DNA of 64,000 nucleotides from Cyanophora paradoxa. Taxonomy: Eukaryota > Glaucocystophyceae > Cyanophorales > Cyanophoraceae. Below the pieces are notes generated by a model. It saw only the letters and a list, made by a program, of their open reading frames with translations. It made no database searches and was not told where the DNA came from. Positions 59,783-64,000 of this stretch are shown here, piece after piece. The position numbers and the translations under genes are program-made. Within the stretch, counting starts at the first letter, position 1, and each line of letters opens with the position of its first letter. The stretch is from the NCBI GenBank assembly GCA_004431415.1, contig QPMI01000507.1:124001-188000 (forward strand), written 5' to 3'.

Positions 59783-61969
59783 ATGGCAAGTTCCGCGCAT
59801 GCGCACGAAGCCTCCCCGGGGGATACCAAGCTTCGCTTCGTTCAAGTCCAAATGTCGGCGCCCGAGCTCTGCGACGGCGTCCTTCACGCTGTCTTCGAGC
59901 ATCTCGAGCAGCCGGAGCTCCTTCGCGCAGCCGCGCGCGTCTGCAGGGCCTGGTGCGCCTCTCTCCCCCTCGACCTGTTTCCGCGCGTCACGCGCTGGGT
60001 CTGCAGGCGCCGCGTGGCGCTCCACGCGTCGCTTTGGGCACACATTGTTGCCAGTGAGTTGCCGACGACAACGCGCTGCGTCTCGTTTCGTGAAGCGCGG
60101 GCCGTTTGCGCTTCGCTCGGTGCTAGCGGATGTGCCCGCGTCGAGAGCCTGTCCCTGCACGCGGCCCGGCCTTTGCACGTAGCCCCAGAGACGGCTTCAT
60201 TCGTCGTGGAGTACGTTGCGTCGTTTGTCGGGCTCCGGCAAATCAACTTCTTTCTGGTTCGACTCTTTAAACTTTTCCTGCGCCATTATCGCAACCGTTT
60301 GACAAGCTTATCGCTTCGCAGAAAGAGGGCCCATGGCTTGTAGAGGGCGCGCTGGTGCGTCGCCGCGCTTTGAGCTGTGTGTGTCGGAGCCAGGCCGGCC
60401 AACGACGGGGCGCGCTCTACGGTCGCAGGGTGCCAGCGCCAGCGGAGGGCTCGCTGGAGCGCAGAGTGGCCAATGCATCGAGCTGGTTGATTTCCATTGG
60501 ATGGTGGAGACCGGTACGGGGCGCTCGGGCCGCGCCGCCAAGCACGCCTGACAAGCGCGACCCGCCCGCAGTGAGGCGCGGGCCGACCTCCGTCGCCTCC
60601 GTGTCGTTCGATCTCGAGCCTTTCAGGTGCGCGCCCGCGTGCGGCAGCCGCCGAGGCACCCGTCGCCCTAGTGCCTCAGCGGCGGCAGGGTGCACTACGC
60701 GTCGACGTCGCGCTGCCCGCCGGCGGTCCTTGAGGTGCGCCGCGGCCGCGGGCGGCGCCGCTCGTGGGCTGACGGTGCGCGCGGCAGGCGGTGGAGGAGT
60801 GCGTGGGGCGCCTCGGGGCGGGGCTGGAGCGGCTGCACGCGCCGCGCTTCTCACTGCTCGACGCGACGGCCGCGCGCCTCCTCCGCGGCGCCCCGCTCCT
60901 CCGCGCCCTCGACCTCGCCCTCCACTCCCCGCTCCGCAACCTCATCGGCGCCCCGCCTTCGCCGCCGGGCGGCCCGGCGGAGGGGGCCCTCGCGCGCGTG
61001 CTGGCGGCCTGCGGGGCGGCGGAGCGGCTCTCGCTGCGGCTGGCGCCGGGGGTGCTGGTGGGAGCGTGCGCGGCAGGGGGCGGGGCGGGGCCGGGACGGC
61101 TGGCGGCGCTGGCGGTGAGCGGCGGGCGGGGCGTGGGGGCCCTGCTTGGGGCCCCCTCCCGGCCGCCACCCTCCGCTCCCTCGAGATCTCCTCCTGCGAC
61201 CTCCCGCCCGAGGCCCGCCCCCGCCCCGCCCCCGCCGCGGCGCCGCGAAGGTGCGGGCGGCAGGTGGCGCTGCCGCAGATGCCGGAGCTGCGGGTGCTGG
61301 CGCTGGGGGCCCCCTGCACGAGCGGCGCCACGCACCTCCTCCGCCTCCACCTCCCCGCCTGCCCCGCCCTCCGCGTCCGCCCCGCCCCGCCCCCGCCCGC
61401 CCGCCTCACCGGCGCCGCGCCCCGCGCAGTCGCTCAGCTTCGAGAACGGCCCCGTGCCGGAGCTGCGGGGGCCCCGCTGCCGGCGTGCACCTCGCTGGCG
61501 GCGGGGTGGCCGCCGCAGGACCCGCGGGGCCTCGCGGCCGCCCTCCCCGCCCTCGCCTCCGCCTCCTTCTTCTGCGTCGACGAGGTGCGCCGCGGGCAGC
61601 GCAGCCCCGCCCGCGCCGTTTGCGGGGGCCTCAGGGGCGGGGCAGGCGATGGCGGGGCCGCTGGGGGCGCTGCTGGAGGCGCTGCCGGGGCTGCGGGCTC
61701 TGGCGGTGGAGGTGTGGCGGGCGGCGGGGGCGAGCCCCGCCCTCGCTCACCCGCGCCTCGAGTCCCTCGACCTCGCCCTCGTCGAGTGGAGCCCGCACGC
61801 CGGCCCCGCCCCCGCCCGCCTCCGCCTCGCCCTCCGCCTCCCGCGCCTGCGCTCCGCCCGCGCCGCCCTCGCCCTCCCCTTCCTCCTCGACCCCGCCGCC
61901 GCCCCGCCGGCCGCCCGCCTCAGCATCCGCCCCCTCCCCTCCTACGGCGGCGGCCTCCGCTTCGAGTGA
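59783..61969 (+). CDS. F-box / leucine-rich-repeat-like protein
   Basis: ATG 59783 (MASSAHAHEASPGDTKLRFV). An F-box-type helix set follows: APELCDGVLHAVFEHLEQPE then LLRAAARVCRAWCASLPLDL. Downstream exons contain leucine-patterned repeats: RVESLSLHAARPL, GLRQINFFLVRLFKLFL, RLTSLSLRRK, and at the 3' end MEECVGRLGAGLERLHAPRF, LLRALDLALHSPLRNLIG, LPGLRALAVEVWRAAGASPA, LESLDLALVEWSPHAGPAPA and SYGGGLRFE with TGA at 61967-61969. F-box proteins recruit substrates to SCF ubiquitin ligases through Skp1; the LRR part would bind the substrate. Exon borders in 60.3-60.8 kb are unclear, and a split into two genes cannot be excluded. Confidence 0.65.
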
Positions 61970-62028
61970 GCCGAATCGGGTGTCGATGAAGCACGATAGA
62001 AATATATTATGGCTCGAAGAACACTGGC

Positions 62029-62250
62029 CTACGCGGCCGAGGAGCAAGGGAAGGTGTACATCTGCACGAATCCGTTGGATCCATCGGCATTGGAGTATCG
62101 AAAAATCGGCCCCTCGAGCTCCCCCTCAGCTAGCGCTTCCTGCAAGAGCTCTGCAAGCCTGTTGAAAGTTTCGAAATCAAAGAAAAGTTCGTCCTGGCCA
62201 GCGCCCTCCTCTTGGTCATAATTATAATCTGGCCAGCGTCCCTGCGACAT
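62029..62250 (-). CDS. Small acidic protein (73 residues), unidentified
   Basis: An uninterrupted frame from ATG 62250 (MSQGRWPDYNYDQEEGAGQD) to TAG 62029-62031. It is acidic, with an amphipathic helix (FDFETFNRLAELLQEALAEG) and an aromatic end (GPIFRYSNADGSNGFVQMYT). Composition is balanced and unlike the GC-driven shadow frames nearby, and the helix pattern is regular, so I consider it real. No family is recognised. It could also be the last exon of a longer gene. Confidence 0.45.
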   Translation of the reverse strand: MSQGRWPDYNYDQEEGAGQDELFFDFETFNRLAELLQEALAEGELEGPIFRYSNADGSNGFVQMYTFPCSSAA

Positions 62251-63312
62251 GGGTCGACGTCAAGGGAGAAGAAGCGCGCGCGACGCTAGCGCTTGCTTTC
62301 GGCTGCAGGGGTCGGAAACGGACCGTACCTGCCACAAGAGGGCGGCCGCAGCGAGGCCAGGAGGCGGGATTCGAAGGGCGTGCACGGGCGTCAGAATGGA
62401 GCGCGCGGGTGCCTGCGCATGCACACGCAGAAAACAAAACCATTCGGACGCGTACGTGGTGGGGCAGACTGTAAAAATGTAGATAAATTAAATGAAGCCA
62501 TTTAAATCAAATGCGCACCCCGAGAAGCTTCGGCAGGCGTGAAAGCGCCATGGCCAGCGCTGTCGCCGCGGGACGCCGCGGTTCCTTGCAATTGCCCTCA
62601 TGCATATGATCAGTCTCGCTCCCGATCGCTCGCTGCGGCGCCGGCGCCCTGGCCATGGCAATATTAATTAGGCATGTGCGCAGCAGACGCATGCATGCGC
62701 ACATGTACTCCTGGGCATAGAAAATGGCGCCGGCACATGTACAAGAGACCGTCGCCACCGCGAGAACGCGGACGGCCGCCCTTGCCGCGGACGCGGGAGC
62801 TTGGTGCACATCGATATTTGGGAAAATCTTGCGCAAGGCTCGATGTAGACGCTCAAACATCGCGGCTGACGTCGACGTCGACGCTGAGTTGCGGCTGAGC
62901 TGCTGTGACAGGTCACGCTCGAAGCTGCTGTGACAGGTCACGGAGACGATACCGACGTTTCCAACGCTCTGGCGCTCGCGCTCGCAGCGAACGACGGCGC
63001 GCGGCAGATATCGATGTAGAAATTAAACTCGATATCGATGCCAACCGCCACAGGGTACGAGGTCCGATGGCTTCGTCCCCCCTCACAAAAAAAAACGCTT
63101 CGCGGCGGGCCAGAGCAGCGGCTGCGCCCCTCCCGCTCCCGCTCCAGCGCCGCTACGATGTCAGACGCTCTTGCACCGCCCGGAGCATTCCCCAGCGCTC
63201 CGCGAGTCCGCGACCGCTGCAGAAGACACCGCCGATCCTCGAGCTCAGACAGGCCGCCCGCGACAGCCTTTTACGCGACCGGGATCAGAGATAAAGTAGC
63301 GGCGCGGCCAGC
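62251..63312. other. Gene-free region
   Basis: No exon is recognised. Palindrome-rich patches occur at 62,600-62,720 (GCATGCATGCGCACATG, AATATTAATTA). A 20-nt direct repeat (AGCTGCTGTGACAGGTCACG) lies at 62,898-62,917 and 62,923-62,942, and several GTCGAC/ATCGAT palindromes are nearby. Confidence 0.4.
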
Positions 63313-64000
63313 ATGACGGGGAAGCGCGAGCCGCTCTCGCGCAAGGCCTACTTGATCCGCCTCGCGGGCGGCGTCTCGGCGCTCGTCGTCGGTGCGCCGT
63401 GCCCCGCGCCCTCCGTCTGCAGCTGCTCGCCTCACGCATACGACGGGTCGCAGGGGCGGCGCTGGCGGTGGTGCTGGCGGTCGTCGCGGGCGTCGGGGTG
63501 CCGGCGGCGGTGCGCGAGGCGATGCTGCGCGAGATCCGCTTCACGGAGAAGGCCGGGAGCGCCTACGAAAGGTACCGCGCGCTCTTCCACCCCTCTGGCG
63601 CGCCTGACGGGGCGGCAGCTGGGCGGAGACGAAGGCAGGGGACGCGCCGGTGTACTTGAAGGTCCGCGCCGGCGCCGCGGGGCCGGGGTGGCGGGGGCGG
63701 ACACGGGGGGCGGCAGGTGTACGGTTTCAACGTGACGAACGCGGGGGAGGTGCTGGGGGCCGGGGCGCGGCCGGCGCTGCGGGAGGTGGGCCCCTACGTG
63801 TACCGCATGTGGAGCCGCAAGCTCGACGTCCGCTTCGAGGGCGACGCCGTCGCCTACAAGGACTGGACCCGCTTCGTCTTCGAGCCGTCCCTCTCCGCCG
63901 GGCCCGACTCCGACACCGTCACCGGTGCGCGCCCCGCGCCCCGCCCTCGCCCCGGGCCGGCGGCGAGGCCGGGGGCGGGCAGGGCCGAACATCGCGTACG
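63313..64000 (+). CDS. CD36/LIMP-2-family protein, N-terminal part (runs off the window)
   Basis: ATG 63313 (MTGKREPLSRKAYLIRLAGG). After an intron follows the N-terminal transmembrane helix (AALAVVLAVVAGVGVPAAVR) and VREAMLREIRFTEKAGSAYE. Then come VYLKV, the CD36 hallmark YGFNVTNAGEVLGAGARPAL, EVGPYVYRMWSRKLDVRFEG and YKDWTRFVFEPSLSAGPDSD. This order (TM helix, FxFNVTNxxEVL, GPYVYR, DVxF) defines the scavenger-receptor B / CD36 family, which binds lipids or glycoproteins in the plasma membrane or lysosome. The C-terminal half and second TM helix lie beyond base 64,000. Confidence 0.88.

Overview
This is nuclear DNA of a gene-dense, very GC-rich photosynthetic eukaryote. About 25 protein genes lie on both strands, each split by many short introns, mostly about 55-70 nt and C-rich (CCCCGCC runs). 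Reading-frame continuity puts nearly every intron between a GT or a GC donor and a CAG acceptor, usually followed by G. Gene spans run from start to stop codon, introns included; exon borders come from reading frames and family similarity, not transcripts. Four predicted plastid proteins (class II aldolase, lumenal FKBP, a PSA2-like zinc-finger protein, an RsmG-type methyltransferase) start with a short presequence that has Phe near the N-terminus and no clear signal peptide. That pattern is known from glaucophyte and red algal plastid import, and plastid class II aldolase is known from glaucophytes. With the cilium-type protein and the extreme GC content, a glaucophyte close to Cyanophora is my best guess; this is inference.

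Layout. 0-9 kb: end of an unknown gene, a coiled-coil gene, an ABC-class ATPase of the PF09818 type, plastid rsmG and a divergent mitoribosomal mL41 gene. 9-11 kb: palindrome-rich gene-free DNA. 11-18.3 kb: mitochondrial carrier, thylakoid-lumen FKBP, LSM3, cytochrome P450. 18.3-31.1 kb: a secretory-pathway group made of a GT77 arabinosyltransferase-like enzyme, a signal-peptide-bearing FkbM methyltransferase and a large membrane-anchored glycoprotein with a 2.4 kb Ser-Pro/Thr-Glu-Thr-Pro repeat. 31.7-33.5 kb: plastid aldolase, followed by an inverted, truncated copy of the 5' half of the coiled-coil gene. 35-41 kb: a small membrane protein, a PG-repeat ciliary-type protein, a membrane-anchored purple acid phosphatase. 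41.8-47.3 kb: acyl-CoA oxidase, PSA2-like protein, PA28/REG proteasome activator. 48-53.3 kb: a TALE (BELL-like) homeobox gene, a 37-nt inverted repeat, a nearly perfect 772-bp tandem duplication and a truncated second homeobox copy. 54.5-64 kb: WRAP53/TCAB1-like WD40 protein, Elongin-A-like protein, PIG-L deacetylase, F-box/LRR protein, a small acidic protein and the start of a CD36-family gene.

Genes are packed head-to-head with start codons 43, 57 and 97 bp apart in three cases, and tail-to-tail down to a few bases. The group that hangs together best functionally is 18.3-31.1 kb, where candidate modifying enzymes sit next to a candidate hydroxyproline-rich substrate. The plastid genes (Calvin cycle, thylakoid folding and assembly, plastid rRNA modification) are scattered among housekeeping genes. 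No transposase, CRISPR array, rRNA or tRNA gene was recognised.
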